A stretch of DNA of 64,000 nucleotides, taken from assembly GCF_002920535.1 (NCBI RefSeq), contig NZ_PQSS01000023.1, positions 1 through 64,000 on the forward strand, written 5' to 3'. The stretch is from Streptomyces sp. Ru71. Lineage in GTDB: Bacteria; Actinomycetota; Actinomycetes; Streptomycetales; Streptomycetaceae. Shown in pieces: positions 55,801 through 63,970 of the stretch. Both the position numbers and the translations under genes were made by a program. How positions within the stretch are numbered: the stretch's first letter is position 1; each line of letters starts with the position of its first letter. Under the pieces are notes generated by a model that saw only the letters and a program-made list of their open reading frames with translations, was not told where the DNA came from and searched no databases.

Positions 55801-58800
55801 GGCGACGACGTGGCAGGTGGTCAGCACGGCGCTGCCCACCGGTGACTCGACGACGAGGATCAAGTACGAGCAGGTGACGGTCGGCGGCAAGCTGCTCGCC
55901 CGGCCCAAGTACATGATCGCCCCGACCTCCGCCGTCGCGAGCACGACCTGCGAGACGGCACCGGTCACCAAGGGCTGCCGGGTCCTGGAGTACGTGTACG
56001 CCACCTCCACCACGGCCACCGCCACCACCCTGGGCGACTTCGCCAACCAGGTGAAGCAGGTCCGCGTGTGGGCCACCGATCCGGGAGCCTCCGCGGCGAC
56101 CGCGGTGGCCGTCGCCCAGTACTCCTACGACAGCGAGGGCCGGCTCAGGGAGACCTGGGACCCGCGGATCACTCCGGCGCTGAAGACGAGCTATGGCTAC
56201 GACAGCGCGGGCCGGGTCACCACGCTCACTCCGCCCGGAGAGCTGCCGTGGACGTTCAGCTACGGCAAGGCGGGGAACGCCGCCACCGCCGGCGACGGCA
56301 TGCTGCTGTCCGTCTCCCGGCCGACCCTGAAGCAGGGTTCCGCCACGGAGACCGATGGCGGCACGGCCAGCGCCACGATCGTCTACGACGTGCCGCTCGC
56401 CGGATCCGGGGCTCCGTACCAGATGGGCGCGACGGATGTGGCCAAGTGGGGCCAGGTCGACGCTCCCACCGATGCCACCGCCGTCTTCCCGGCCGACTCC
56501 GTTCCCGCCTCGCACGACGGCACCGCCGTCCCGGCGACCGGCTATGCCCGGGCCTCGATCACCTATGCGGACGCCTCCGGACGCGAGGTCAACAGCGCCG
56601 ACCCGGGTGGCCACATCGACGCCACCGAGTACGACCGGTACGGCAACGAGGTGCGGGAACTCACCGCGGCCAACAGGTCCTTGGCGCTGGCCTCCTCGGG
56701 CAGTGCGCTGACCCGGCTGAACCAGCTCGGCATCGGGGGCCTGGCCACCGCGGACCGGGCCCAGCAGCTCGCCACGGTCACGGTGTACAGCGCGGACGGG
56801 CAGCGTGAACTGGAGTCCCTTGAGCCCCTCCACATGGCCGTCGTGACCGCCGACGTCCGAGCGGCCGACGGATCGATCGCCGTGCCGGCCGGGACGCCGG
56901 CTCCGGTGCGCGAGCACACCGTGACCAGCTTCGACGAGGGCCGTCCGGCGGATGCCGCGGTCTCCGACCTGCCCACGACCGTGAAGGTCGGGGCGCGGCT
57001 GAGCGGGTTTCCCTCCGACGCGGACGTGCGGACGTCCAAGATGGAGTACGACTGGGCGACGGGTCTCCCCGTGAAGACGATCGACGACCCGGGTGGGAAG
57101 AACATCGTCAAGACCATGGCCTATGACGCGGAAGGCCGCATCAAGAAGGTCACCGCTCCCATGTCGAACGGAGCGGACGCGGGCACCACGCTCACCTCGT
57201 ACTGGACCGCGACGGGAACCGGACCGTGCTCGGGCCGCCCCGAATGGGCCGACCTGACCTGTTCCGTGGGCCCGGCCGGAGCCATCACCGGGGGTGGAAG
57301 CAACCCTGCCTCCCTGCCGTCCGCGACCACCGAGTACGACCGCTGGGGCGACCCGGCGACCGTCACGGTGACCGCCAACGGTGTCACCCGTACGACGGTC
57401 AACACGAGGGACGCCGCCGGCCGTGTGACGGCGGTCGAGACGACCGGCGGAATCGGCACGCCAGTCCCGCCGACCACCACCACCTACGACCCGGACACGG
57501 GCGAGGTGGCGACGGTCACTTCGGCAGGACAGACCCTCACCTACGTCCAGGACAAGCTGGGCCGGCAGATCTCGTACGACGACGGCCAGGGCAACACCAC
57601 CACGACCGAGTACGACGCTCTCGGCAGGCCGGTGAAGACCTCCGACTCGGCCCCCTCCACCACCACCTACAGCTACGACACCACGAAGGAACCGCGCGGT
57701 CTGCCGACCTCGCTCACCGACTCGGTGGCCGGCACCTTCAGCGCCGGCTACGACGAGGACGGCGAAATCGCCACCGAGCATCTGCCGGGCGGCATCACCC
57801 TCTCCGTCACCGAGGACGAGACGGGCTCCGACACCTCCCGGACCTACACCCGGGACTCGGACGGCAGCGTCGTGCTCGCGGACGGCGCCGAGGAGTCCGT
57901 CCACGGCCAGACCGTGCACCAGGTCAGCACGGCCGGTGCGACGACCGATCAGCAGTTCGGCTATGACAGCCTCGGCAGGCTCGTCCGCGCCGACAACACC
58001 GCGCCGGACAACACCTGCACCCGGCACTCCTACACCTTCGACAACAACACCAACCGGACCGGACTCGACACCTCCACAGCGGCTCCCGGTACGCCGTGCA
58101 CCAGTGCCGGAGCCACCACGACGACGACCGCCTACGACAGCGCCGATCGCCTCATCGCGGCAGGCGTGACCTACGACGCCTTCGGCCGGACGACCACGCA
58201 GGCGGGCGGCTCCAGCCTGGCGTACTACACCAACGACCTGGTGCGGCAGCAGACCGCCGACGGACAGCGCCAGACCTGGAACCTGGACGCCGCCGGACGC
58301 CTCGGCGCCTGGACGGTGGAGTCCCAGAACGCCGACGGCAGCTGGACCCGGACCGGGTCGAAGACCAACCACTACGGCGACGACGGAGACGAGCCCACCT
58401 GGACTCTCGAAGACGCCGTCACCCACTCCATCACCCGCGACGTCGAAGACCTGGACAACGACCTGGCCGCGATCACCAGCGCCACCGGTGACATCGTGCT
58501 CCAGCTCACCGACCTGCACGGCGACGTCCGCGTGCAGTTGCCCCTCGACACGAGCCAGAGCCCGACGGTGCTGGACTCCGACGAGTACGGCATCCCGCGC
58601 GACGGGCAGGCGAGGACACGCTACGGATGGCTCGGCGCCGAGCAGCGGTCGGCCGAGACGCTCACCGGCATCATCCTCATGGGTGTCCGCCTGTACGACC
58701 CCACCCTCGGCCGCTTCCTCTCCATCGACCCGGTCGCCGGCGGCAACGCCAACGCGTACGAGTACTGCTCCGCGGATCCCGTCAACTGCTTCGACCTCGA

Positions 58801-59302
58801 CGGCAGGTTCGGCTGGGGCAAGTTCTTCGACCGGGTCGGGACGGGACTGTCCATCGCCGGAGCCTTCGGCTGTGGCCCCTGTGCGGCAGGGGCGGCCGTC
58901 ATCGGCGGAGCCCGTGGCATCTACAAGGTGACCCACGGGGACCGGTCGGGGTGGATAGACATCGCCGGCAGTGCCTTCTACGGTGGGGCGAAAGCAGCGA
59001 AGTGGGGCGGCAAGCTGATGAAGTCGCGCCGCATCGCCAAGAACCCCAAGGGCGTCAAGGGCAAGGGGAACAAGAGAGGACCGGCGCGGAAACACAAACG
59101 CGCACGCTCGAAGGCGGCGAAGAAGCACAAGCGTCACCACCGCAAGGTCGTGCACCGAGCCGACAAGATAGACAAGTGGTACGGCAACGGCAGCCTTGTC
59201 TATGGCCTGTACGGCGAGTACAGCGACTACAAGGCCAGTAAGAAGCACCACCACAAGAAGAAGAAGCACAAGAAGAAGCACAAGAGGAAGAAGCACCACT
59301 AG
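52892..59302 (+). CDS. giant secreted RHS/YD-repeat protein with variable C-terminal tail (candidate polymorphic toxin)
   Basis: A 2136-residue protein with the layout of secreted polymorphic toxins. Residues 1-40 are a very basic Sec-type signal ('RRIAGAVALFMAAECLGVAG'). A DNRLRE domain lies at about 327-496 ('QVARSFLEFNTSAITGAKID') and Ig/FN3-like modules to about 720. RHS YD repeats run from about 843 to 1900 (many 'YDSAGRVTTLTPPG' and 'TTTTEYDALGRPVKTSD' types), and the RHS core ends with 'MGVRLYDPTLGRFLSIDPV' and 'NAYEYCSADPVNCFDLDG' near 1966. The last 165 residues differ: a glycine-rich hydrophobic segment ('LSIAGAFGCGPCAAGAAVIG') then a Lys/His-rich tail. TTG 52892 has AAGGAAA upstream. 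Its stop overlaps the next start (TAGTG). Confidence 0.87.
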   Translation: MERLLTRRKRRRAVRRIAGAVALFMAAECLGVAGEGVAGAQVLPEETSVGTKTQTQTPASAADLASARLTARLRHRRVEVESARTESSTTWVNPDGTLTTDVASGPVRFKQNGAWVGVDPTLVLGADGTPAARAHPLGLELGGRSPASVAARLKSSHAKPGDVQAPESSLVTLGRGDRQLAMSWRGVLPSPSLDGTRATYRDVLTGGDLVVEATRTGFEQFLVLKNRAAVDASGRVTLTLRAKGLKASARPDGSVVFTDAKSGRSAGTLPAPVMWDAAVNARTGEHPHRAKVATQVSQHGSSIDLSLIPDRSFLDDPGTRFPVTVDPAVDLSSTFDTFVQQGYGVDESTSTELKLGNNGSSQVARSFLEFNTSAITGAKIDSASLKLYETHSWSCAARSWDVWETGKATTATRWTAQPAWNKKWATSTQTKGYSSSCAAGWVSADVTALAQKWADGTTTSNTLGIRASDETDAYGWKRFNSGNAASNTPYLSVTYNSLPWASAQAVAPSSVNAYNGKRYVTSLTPTLSAQVGDPGGAEVQGQFEVTPDPAYNDAGSYTWTGTSASVTSGETASLPVPSANAFPAGSHLRFRVRGYNGRAYGAWSGYQPFVLNTAAPAAPTVTCDAYAKDAWSAKASGGAKCTFDTSSTDGRGFSWGLDDPNTPKLVEDSTDGTGGDALSVTIDPDEGKHTLYAKTVDSGGNVSTTTTVYSFAVGADGAALIAPESGANTARRLRLSAQSKSSYTGVTYEYRRGETDTWHTVPQSDVTKASDGSAVTWPVPVSNGFPPDLTWNITTSLSEDGPVDVRATFTAGTVTGHSQTNTVLVDRSAGTAPSEDVGPGEVNLLTGDYTLAEDDASEFELSVSRTASSRRPTNGSAQEGQAAIFGPQWTNASTADVSDSDWAYLRKISSSSVAVVDIDGDQTGFTATASGGWKPEPGAEDLTLTGSLSGSFTLKDTEGTTATFAKIDPSATTWQVVSTALPTGDSTTRIKYEQVTVGGKLLARPKYMIAPTSAVASTTCETAPVTKGCRVLEYVYATSTTATATTLGDFANQVKQVRVWATDPGASAATAVAVAQYSYDSEGRLRETWDPRITPALKTSYGYDSAGRVTTLTPPGELPWTFSYGKAGNAATAGDGMLLSVSRPTLKQGSATETDGGTASATIVYDVPLAGSGAPYQMGATDVAKWGQVDAPTDATAVFPADSVPASHDGTAVPATGYARASITYADASGREVNSADPGGHIDATEYDRYGNEVRELTAANRSLALASSGSALTRLNQLGIGGLATADRAQQLATVTVYSADGQRELESLEPLHMAVVTADVRAADGSIAVPAGTPAPVREHTVTSFDEGRPADAAVSDLPTTVKVGARLSGFPSDADVRTSKMEYDWATGLPVKTIDDPGGKNIVKTMAYDAEGRIKKVTAPMSNGADAGTTLTSYWTATGTGPCSGRPEWADLTCSVGPAGAITGGGSNPASLPSATTEYDRWGDPATVTVTANGVTRTTVNTRDAAGRVTAVETTGGIGTPVPPTTTTYDPDTGEVATVTSAGQTLTYVQDKLGRQISYDDGQGNTTTTEYDALGRPVKTSDSAPSTTTYSYDTTKEPRGLPTSLTDSVAGTFSAGYDEDGEIATEHLPGGITLSVTEDETGSDTSRTYTRDSDGSVVLADGAEESVHGQTVHQVSTAGATTDQQFGYDSLGRLVRADNTAPDNTCTRHSYTFDNNTNRTGLDTSTAAPGTPCTSAGATTTTTAYDSADRLIAAGVTYDAFGRTTTQAGGSSLAYYTNDLVRQQTADGQRQTWNLDAAGRLGAWTVESQNADGSWTRTGSKTNHYGDDGDEPTWTLEDAVTHSITRDVEDLDNDLAAITSATGDIVLQLTDLHGDVRVQLPLDTSQSPTVLDSDEYGIPRDGQARTRYGWLGAEQRSAETLTGIILMGVRLYDPTLGRFLSIDPVAGGNANAYEYCSADPVNCFDLDGRFGWGKFFDRVGTGLSIAGAFGCGPCAAGAAVIGGARGIYKVTHGDRSGWIDIAGSAFYGGAKAAKWGGKLMKSRRIAKNPKGVKGKGNKRGPARKHKRARSKAAKKHKRHHRKVVHRADKIDKWYGNGSLVYGLYGEYSDYKASKKHHHKKKKHKKKHKRKKHH

Positions 59303-59832
59303 TGACCGCAGGACACGTCACCGGGCGCCTGGGTCGCATGGCTCCCGCAGCCGACCGGCTGGCCGCCGGTCTGATCGACCGGCTCGCCGCCCGGTTCGGT
59401 GCGGAAGGCGCCCCGCCGGTGCTCGGTGACGTGTCCCTGGCGCGAACCCGGATCGCCGCCAAGTCCGGAAGGATGTCCACCACGACGATGCAGGCCTGGG
59501 GGACTCTTGAGGAGTTCTACCAGTTCACCGCATGGTTGTGGTTCGTCCTGGCCATCGTGTCAGGGGCCGTGCTGACGGCGGCACACCTCGTCGTCCCCTC
59601 GGGATGGTGGCTCACCGTCGCCGACGCCCTCGGCGTCCCGTGGCTCTGTCTGTGCTCGGGATTCTTCGCCAGTCGGCTCGTGGTCGCCACAGCGGCGGGC
59701 ACGGCGGTCAAGCGGCAGCACGCCGGGGCGCGGCGCGCGCGGGTGGTGAACCGTTTCGTGGAGACTCCCGCCGTGGTGTGGCTGGCGCTGGCCTTCGTTC
59801 CGGTGTGGGCCCTCGCCGTCTTCGCCACCTGA
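59302..59832 (+). CDS. small three-helix membrane protein, candidate immunity protein
   Basis: A 176-residue protein with a polar first 65 residues and three hydrophobic segments ('FTAWLWFVLAIVSGAVLTAA', 'LGVPWLCLCSGFFASRLVVA' and 'TPAVVWLALAFVPVWALAVF'). I do not recognise a family. The GTG start shares a base with the RHS stop (TAGTG), a tight coupling typical of toxin-immunity pairs; the A/G-rich end of the RHS gene (AGAGGAAGAAG) may be its ribosome site. A membrane-located immunity protein would fit a toxin whose C-terminus acts on membranes. This role is inference from position and topology only. Confidence 0.75.
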   Translation: MTAGHVTGRLGRMAPAADRLAAGLIDRLAARFGAEGAPPVLGDVSLARTRIAAKSGRMSTTTMQAWGTLEEFYQFTAWLWFVLAIVSGAVLTAAHLVVPSGWWLTVADALGVPWLCLCSGFFASRLVVATAAGTAVKRQHAGARRARVVNRFVETPAVVWLALAFVPVWALAVFAT

Positions 59833-59887
59833 CGCGGCGCACGAAAGCGCCTGGGGCAAGAGCCTTCGCCCGCCGGCCGGGTGCCGC

Positions 59888-60559
59888 TCAGCGGACCTCG
59901 GCCAGGCGGGCGAAGACCACGACATTGCCGTCGTAGCCGTTCTTCTTGGAAAAACCGCCCCCGCAGGTGATGACCCGCAGTTCCGCGGCTCCCTTGGACG
60001 CGTACACGCGGTCGCCGGGGAAGTCGCTTTTGGCGAACACCTCGACGCCGTAGATCTCGAACACCGCCGTCTTTCCGTCCTGGCGGTGCACCTCGACGCG
60101 GTTTCCCTTTTTCAGCGCGCCCAGCCCGTAGAACACGGCCGGGCCCTGTTTGTTGTCGACATGGCCGACGATGACCGCCGTCCCCTTTTCCCCGGGCGAG
60201 ACGGCCCCGGTGAACCAGCCGGCCAGATTCGGGTCCTCCGGGGGCGGTGCGTCGACCCAGCCGTCCGCGTCCAGACCGACCGGCGTCACCGGCGCGTCGA
60301 CCGAGATCGCCGGGATGCGCACCCGGTCGGCCATCGAGAAGGCCAGCGGCTCCGGCGCCCGGGCGAGGCCCCCCTGGGCGCTGCGGCTGTCCGCGGCCGC
60401 CGCCGACGCCGGCTGGGGCGGGCCCACGTCGAACTCCCCGGAACCGTTGCGAATGAGCGCGAGACCGGTGAGCAGAACCAGCGCTATCACGCCCCAGGGG
60501 GCGCGCTTCCTGCGCCGCTCCTCCTCCTCGGCCAGTTCGGACAGCTCGGACGCAGACAT
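59888..60559 (-). CDS. class F sortase
   Basis: Membrane-anchored transpeptidase: an N-terminal charged segment, one helix ('WGVIALVLLTGLALIRNG'), then the sortase barrel outside. The catalytic His is in 'VIVGHVDNKQGP' (H133) and the Cys in 'LRVITCGGGFS' (C199). I do not see the usual catalytic Arg in the last strand ('GYDGNVVVFARL'); the nearest basic residues are two Lys just after the Cys, so the third active-site residue is unclear. It lies divergent from one and near another secreted protein with a sorting-signal-like C-terminus but no LPXTG, possible substrates. Confidence 0.9.
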   Translation of the reverse strand: MSASELSELAEEEERRRKRAPWGVIALVLLTGLALIRNGSGEFDVGPPQPASAAAADSRSAQGGLARAPEPLAFSMADRVRIPAISVDAPVTPVGLDADGWVDAPPPEDPNLAGWFTGAVSPGEKGTAVIVGHVDNKQGPAVFYGLGALKKGNRVEVHRQDGKTAVFEIYGVEVFAKSDFPGDRVYASKGAAELRVITCGGGFSKKNGYDGNVVVFARLAEVR

Positions 60560-60893
60560 TCGCCATCCCCTTTCGACACGGCCGTCGCCGCGTCACGGTG
60601 CGCATGGAAGAAACGCTAAGTGCGGTGGGCGCGAGCGGCGAGGAGGCCGCAGCGAACGGGTGGCGTGCTTTCCTTGTGTGCGCCATCCGTGGCGCCGCGC
60701 GGAGGTGACTTTCTGACGGTCCGTGACCTGCGGCGATATCCGGCCGCGCGCATGTCGGGCGGTGTGCCGTCTCACCGGTACGGACCATCCCCGAAATGCG
60801 GCGGCGTGCGCGGCATCCGAGGGTTTTTCCGGGAGACGCTTTCTCGCCGATCGACCGGGGACGGGTCCCGGGGTGTCTTCCGCGGAGGATCAC
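60560..60893. other. 334-bp divergent intergenic region
   Basis: Spacer between the sortase gene and a divergent secreted-protein gene. I see no open frame with a ribosome site and no strong dyad; it should contain both promoters. Confidence 0.45.
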
Positions 60894-61391
60894 ATGCGCA
60901 ACTCTCGTGCCCTGGCGGCCACGGCCGCCGCGGTCGCCGCACTCGGCCTCGCCGCCCCCACGGCCGCCGCGCGGGACGGCATGAACATCAACCCGAGCAA
61001 CATCGTCGCCCTGCCCAGCGTCATCGCCCGCGGCGGGCAGCTCACCATCACCGTCGACGGCTGCCCGTCCGGCGGCACGGCGACCTCGGACGCGTTCCGG
61101 CCCACACCGCTGACGCCGATCAACGGCGCCAACCGGACGGCCAGGGGCACCGCGACGATCGACCGGGAGGCACGCCCCGGCTCGCACCCCATCACGGTCA
61201 ACTGCAACGGCAGGACCCTGACCAACCCGGCCGCCTTCAGCGTCATCGGCGGCGTCCGCGGCGGCCTGGGCGGCAGCAGCTCCAGCGGCGCCACGCCCAC
61301 CGACATGGCCATCGGCGGCGGGCTCGTGGCCGCGGCCGTCATCGGCGGCGGGGTGTTCTGGCTGCGGCGCCGTTCCGAGAAGCACATCTGA
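60894..61391 (+). CDS. secreted protein with membrane-anchor-like C-terminus (sortase neighbour 1)
   Basis: A 165-residue exported protein: signal peptide ('ALAATAAAVAALGLAAPTAA'), a beta-rich domain with two Cys ('PSVIARGGQLTITVDGCPSG' and 'ITVNCNGRTLTN'), then a hydrophobic segment and basic end ('GGGLVAAAVIGGGVFWLRRR'). The hydrophobic-plus-Arg tail looks like a cell-wall sorting signal but no LPXTG or LAXTG precedes it. It is paralogous to the gene at 61562-62104, which it converges on, and divergent from the class F sortase. ATG has GCGGAGG upstream. Function unknown. Confidence 0.8.
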   Translation: MRNSRALAATAAAVAALGLAAPTAAARDGMNINPSNIVALPSVIARGGQLTITVDGCPSGGTATSDAFRPTPLTPINGANRTARGTATIDREARPGSHPITVNCNGRTLTNPAAFSVIGGVRGGLGGSSSSGATPTDMAIGGGLVAAAVIGGGVFWLRRRSEKHI

Positions 61392-61561
61392 GCGCCGTTC
61401 CGCCGTCCGTCCCGCCGCCCGCTCGCACCGCGCACGCCGCCAGGGCCTCGCCCCGGACCCCGCCGGGTACCGGGGCGCGGCCCGTTCCGGCTGCCGTTCC
61501 GGCTGCCGGTGCCAGCGGCCGTTCACGCCGCGGGTGTCAGCCGCGGTTCCGGCTTCCGGTG

Positions 61562-62104
61562 TCAGCCGCCGTTCACGCCGCCCACGTCACCTCGACGCCG
61601 GGCGAAGAAGTACGCCGTACCGGCCGCACCCGCGATCAGTGCCACCCCCAGCCCGATCTCCCCGGCGTCGAACCCGCCGGCGCTGCCGCCCTCACCGGCG
61701 TGCACCCCGCGCGGCACGGTCGGCCCCAACGGCTCCGGCGTCGGCCGCCCCCCGGAGATGGTCAGCCCCGTCGACCCGCTCACCCCGTCGCAGGTGAACG
61801 TCACCTGGTAGACCGCGCCCGGACGGGCGTCCCAGTCGACCGTGGCCGTGGCCGACGACCGGCGCGGCGCGATGGTGACCGTGTCGAACACACCCGAGGA
61901 GACGGTGACCGAGCCCCGGCAGCCCCCGTGGTCGCGGTCGACCTGGAGGGCGACCTGCCCACCGGCGGCGACCGTCGAGGGCACGACGGCGAAGCCGAAC
62001 GGGGTGATGCCGGCGGCGTCGCTCTTGGCGACGGCGGCCGGCGCGGTCAGGGCGAGGGCGCCCAGGCCCAGCAGTGCGGCAGAAGCGACGCGTATCGCGC
62101 GCAT
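61562..62104 (-). CDS. secreted protein with membrane-anchor-like C-terminus (sortase neighbour 2)
   Basis: A 180-residue exported protein similar in plan to its neighbour: signal peptide ('RVASAALLGLGALALTAPAA'), a beta-sandwich-like domain ('VVPSTVAAGGQVALQVDRDH', later 'YQVTFTCDGVSGS') with two Cys, then a hydrophobic stretch and Arg triplet ('IGLGVALIAGAAGTAYFFAR' then RRGD). The shared 'VPS-x-(V/I)-A-x-GGQ' element and two Cys make the two genes likely paralogues. It has no LPXTG. ATG 62104 has CCGGAGG upstream. Substrate of the nearby sortase or a plain membrane protein are both possible. Confidence 0.8.
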   Translation of the reverse strand: MRAIRVASAALLGLGALALTAPAAVAKSDAAGITPFGFAVVPSTVAAGGQVALQVDRDHGGCRGSVTVSSGVFDTVTIAPRRSSATATVDWDARPGAVYQVTFTCDGVSGSTGLTISGGRPTPEPLGPTVPRGVHAGEGGSAGGFDAGEIGLGVALIAGAAGTAYFFARRRGDVGGVNGG

Positions 62105-62329
62105 GGAGTGCCTCCGGTCCCGAGGAGCAGCCGCGGGGATCTGCCCCGCATGCACACACATGCGCCTCGTCGAACCGAAACGCTAGGAACGGGGGTACGC
62201 CTGCGCGATCGCAGTAGCGCGAACGGGTCAACCGTGTGGGCCGCCCGGGTGACGGCATGACCCCGTCCGGGGGACACCGGCGGCGCGGCGTCCCCGTCCC
62301 TGGGGTGAACGGGGACTCCCGGCCGGCCC

Positions 62330-63094
62330 TCAGCCCCGGGCGTGCGGGAAGAGGTTCAGCAGCGGTTCCATCGACGCGGCCGTGTCCCGGCTGTACGGGG
62401 CGTCGAAGTCCCAGATCAGGAACAGCAGGAAGGCGATCAGGGCGGAGAAGAGGCCCGCGAGGACCAGTTCCCGCGGGGTGCGGCGGATCTGCAGCGCGAA
62501 GACCATGCCGATCGTCACCATGGCCCCCGTGATCAGCCCGAACCACACCACACCCGGCATCGTCGGCGAGGTGGCGTTCGCCCGGGCGGTGCGCGCCTCG
62601 TCGGCCGCGGTGACCTGGTCGAGCAGCGGCTGGTAGGCCTGGGCCTCGAAGTCGTTGCGCGGCTGGTAGTCGGTGAGGTCGTGGCGGACCTGCTGGAGCA
62701 GCCGGTCGCCGCGTCCGGTCGTCTCCCCGTGCTCCTCCATCGCCTTCCACTCCTTGGTGACGACGTGTCCGACATAGGCGTTGACATCCGCCCGGATCCG
62801 GTCACGGACGTCCACGGGGTAGACCCGGACCCGCTGGTCGATCTCGTGCAGCGCCTGTGCCTCCGCCTGCACATGGTCCTGGGCGGCGCTGCGGGCCTCC
62901 CACACGCCCGCGATGGCCAGGCCCAGAACGATGGCGTAGACCACGCCGATCCACATGGTCATGTACTCGATGACGTCTGGGGTCTCACTGGTGTCCTCGT
63001 CGTCGGCCGCCCTCTTGTGACGGACGAGCGTGATGACGACCACGACGACACAGGCGGCCAGCATCGCGAGGATGAGAACAAGCCATTCCGGCAA
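62330..63094 (-). CDS. DUF4239 (bestrophin-like) membrane protein
   Basis: A 254-residue integral membrane protein of the DUF4239 family. Two N-terminal helices ('EWLVLILAMLAACVVVVVIT', 'MWIGVVYAIVLGLAIAGVWE') are followed by a soluble helical middle ('AEAQALHEIDQRVRVYPVDV') and two C-terminal helices ('ELVLAGLFSALIAFLLFLIW'). Function is unknown; the family is sometimes called bestrophin-like, implying but not proving an ion channel. The start is TTG 63094, with GGAGG nine bases upstream inside the short gap from the preceding proline-rich gene, so they probably form one transcript. Confidence 0.9.
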   Translation of the reverse strand: MPEWLVLILAMLAACVVVVVITLVRHKRAADDEDTSETPDVIEYMTMWIGVVYAIVLGLAIAGVWEARSAAQDHVQAEAQALHEIDQRVRVYPVDVRDRIRADVNAYVGHVVTKEWKAMEEHGETTGRGDRLLQQVRHDLTDYQPRNDFEAQAYQPLLDQVTAADEARTARANATSPTMPGVVWFGLITGAMVTIGMVFALQIRRTPRELVLAGLFSALIAFLLFLIWDFDAPYSRDTAASMEPLLNLFPHARG

Positions 63095-63112
63095 GGGAGA
63101 TACCTCCAGGGC

Positions 63113-63716
63113 TCAGCGCGGACGGAGCGCGGCGACGGCCACGATCGCGGGCGCGGTGATGAGCAGGACATAGGTGACCGGCGAGACGCGGTGCTGAGGC
63201 TGCCGCCGGGGCGGCGCCGCGTGGTAGCGCGGATAGCTGACCGGGGTCGCCGACGGCCGCGGAGCCGGCGGGGGCGTCGGGCTCGGCTTCGGGGTCGGGC
63301 TGGGGGGCGGCGGAGGAGCCGGTGCCGGGCGCACGGGCGCGGGCCTGGGTGCCGGCGGTTTCGGGGCCGGTGGCGTGGGCCGCGGCTTCGGCGGCGGTGG
63401 GGGCGCCGGGCCTCGGCGGGGGCGGCGGCGGTTCGGGGACCGGCGGCGGGGGTGGCGGCGGTGGCGTCGGGCTGGGCGTGGGAGTCGGGGTGGGGGTCGG
63501 AGTCGGTGAGCACCCCGGCAGGACGGGCCAGTCGGGACTGCCGGCCACCGCCACCGCCGTCACCCCGTCCGGTCCGGTCGAGGCGTAGGCGCAGGCGTCG
63601 GCCGCCGCCGTCCCGGCCGGCGTGCCGACGAGCAGCCAGGTCAGGGCCACCGCGGCCAGCACCCGTGCGCCGGCGGCGGATCGGGTCGGTTCGGGTCCAT
63701 GCACGACGGAGATCAT
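63113..63716 (-). pseudogene. secreted proline-rich protein, interrupted by a one-base frameshift
   Basis: The first part, from ATG 63716, encodes a signal peptide ('ARVLAAVALTWLLVGTPAGT'), a short Cys-containing module ('ACAYASTGPDG' to 'PVLPGCSPTPTPT') and Pro-rich sequence. After a run of five G on the plus strand (63399-63403) the natural continuation moves to another frame: Pro-rich 'PPPPPSPTPKPSPTPPPAPR', then a C-terminal membrane helix ('VSPVTYVLLITAPAIVAVAA') and stop at 63113. Removing one base there gives a sensible product of about 200 residues. The unshifted frame would instead run into the DUF4239 gene. Either a recent insertion in a homopolymer or a sequence error; function unknown. 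Confidence 0.65.
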
Positions 63717-63970
63717 GAGGTCCGCCGGCCCCCGCCATGCCCGGCCGGCGGCCGATTGCTCCGAAGGAGGGACAGCGGGCGGCGTGGCGCCTCGCGGCGC
63801 TGACGCTCGTACGTACGGCCAGGCGCACGCGCGTACGGGCTGCGGAATAACTCGTTCCGCAAAGAATTCCGCTCCGCCGTTGAACACACCCGCACCCCTC
63901 GTGCGTACCCAAGGCCGTGCGGCGGCCCAGCAGGGCGCTGCAACAGTCTTGTGAACGTGGGGAGTTGACG
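63717..63970. other. 254-bp divergent intergenic region
   Basis: Contains an inverted repeat GCGGAA-N7-TTCCGC at 63842-63860 in a locally AT-rich stretch, perhaps an operator or promoter element for one of the flanking genes. No gene was seen. Confidence 0.4.

Noticed and set aside
55730-59299. A 1189-codon open frame on the minus strand antisense to the RHS gene
   Set aside because: It mirrors the RHS gene, has no recognisable domain and no ribosome site. Very high GC at third positions makes long antisense frames common; the same reasoning removed similar frames opposite GH38, GH2, lysX and others.
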